Positions 63,856 through 64,000 of a DNA stretch of 64,000 bases are shown here, piece after piece. The translations under genes were made by a program, and so were the position numbers. The first letter of the stretch is position 1. Each line of letters begins with the position of its first letter. Under the pieces are notes generated by a model. That model had not been told where the DNA came from, made no database searches, and worked only from the letters and a program-made list of their open reading frames with translations. Origin of the DNA: JAPHTQ01 sp050288165 (GTDB lineage Bacteria > Pseudomonadota > Gammaproteobacteria > Thiohalomonadales > Thiohalomonadaceae); assembly GCA_050288165.1 (NCBI GenBank), contig JBNKDG010000004.1:1-64000 (forward strand). Reading direction: 5' to 3'.

Positions 63856-64000
63856 ATGACAGATTTTACCAGCGAAGCGGGGCTGCGATTCCGCTATCTA
63901 TTGCGCGATATCGCCAAGGGCAAACGTGGTGCGCGCGATCTCAGTCGTGAAGAAGCCAGCGAGGCGCTGGCCTTTCTTTTTTCCAATGAGTGCGATGCCG
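63856..64000 (+). CDS. TrpD2/YbiB-like glycosyl transferase family 3 protein (3' truncated)
   Basis: Only the first 48 codons are in the window, from ATG 63856 with GGGG upstream. They read as a helical N-terminus with FRYLLRDIAKGKRGARDLSR and EEASEALAFLF. This is the start seen in TrpD2/YbiB proteins, relatives of anthranilate phosphoribosyltransferase that bind nucleic acid. The call rests on the short N-terminal motif only. Confidence 0.6.
   Translation, partial: MTDFTSEAGLRFRYLLRDIAKGKRGARDLSREEASEALAFLFSNECDA

Overview
The window is about 64 kb of chromosomal DNA from a Gram-negative gammaproteobacterium, most likely a sulfur-oxidising member of the Chromatiales or a close relative. The reasons are the conserved order cutA-dsbD-tlpA-aroQ-accB-accC / prmA / DUF3426-dusB-fis-purH beside fxsA-groES-groEL, the complete lipid A-core machinery (waaA, kdkA, lpxL, waaC, waaF, hldE), the outer-membrane beta-barrels, and a TsdA-like dihaem cytochrome coupled to a SulP anion permease. 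The species assignment is inference. No tRNA, rRNA, CRISPR array, transposase or phage gene was seen.

Layout. 1-4138: end of an ABC-2 exporter operon, then a dihaem cytochrome c overlapping a SulP/STAS permease. 4200-7872: poorly characterised membrane and envelope genes (a DUF2628-plus-pilin-like protein, a secreted protein, an acidic SPOR-like protein), an orphan MbcA/ParS/Xre-like regulator and a thioredoxin-like protein. 7878-8085: a structured RNA candidate with its own promoter-like sequence and intrinsic terminator. 8109-15304: EamA and AEC transporters, a DUF3530 hydrolase, a YfaZ-like porin, a CBS protein, an HU protein with a histone H1-like tail, yjbQ with twin palindromes upstream, an SH3 membrane protein, a GST-like protein and hinT. 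15325-30128: the conserved housekeeping block on the minus strand. It is interrupted by plus-strand genes for a chemoreceptor (with a sigma-28-type promoter), an LbtU-like porin and a small beta-barrel. 30252-37382: fxsA, CIRCE-controlled groESL, glnE, ilvE and a small zinc-finger protein.

37432-59172 is a surface-polysaccharide region. A tightly overlapping plus-strand operon starts with hldE, carries an unexpected FAD oxidoreductase plus aldo-keto reductase, and continues with waaF and three glycosyltransferases. An AT-rich patchwork follows (O-antigen ligase, GT9, FkbM-like, GT17, methyltransferase, GT2), then UDP-xylose precursor genes (uxs, ugd), an LtaS-like phosphotransferase, waaC, kdkA, waaA and lpxL. 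Together these would build a Kdo-phosphate/heptose core and decorate it with a variable glycan that probably contains xylose or glucuronate.

59347-64000: a TolC-family channel, a Pcm-like methyltransferase, a TPP riboswitch controlling thiC, and the start of a TrpD2/YbiB-like gene cut by the window end.

The items most worth following up are the structured RNA at 7913-8080, the paired AAACAG-N-CTGTTT palindromes upstream of yjbQ, the redox gene pair inside the LPS operon, the duplicated DsbD alpha domain, the HU/H1 fusion, the 142-bp palindromic element after purH and the bacterial GT17 enzyme.
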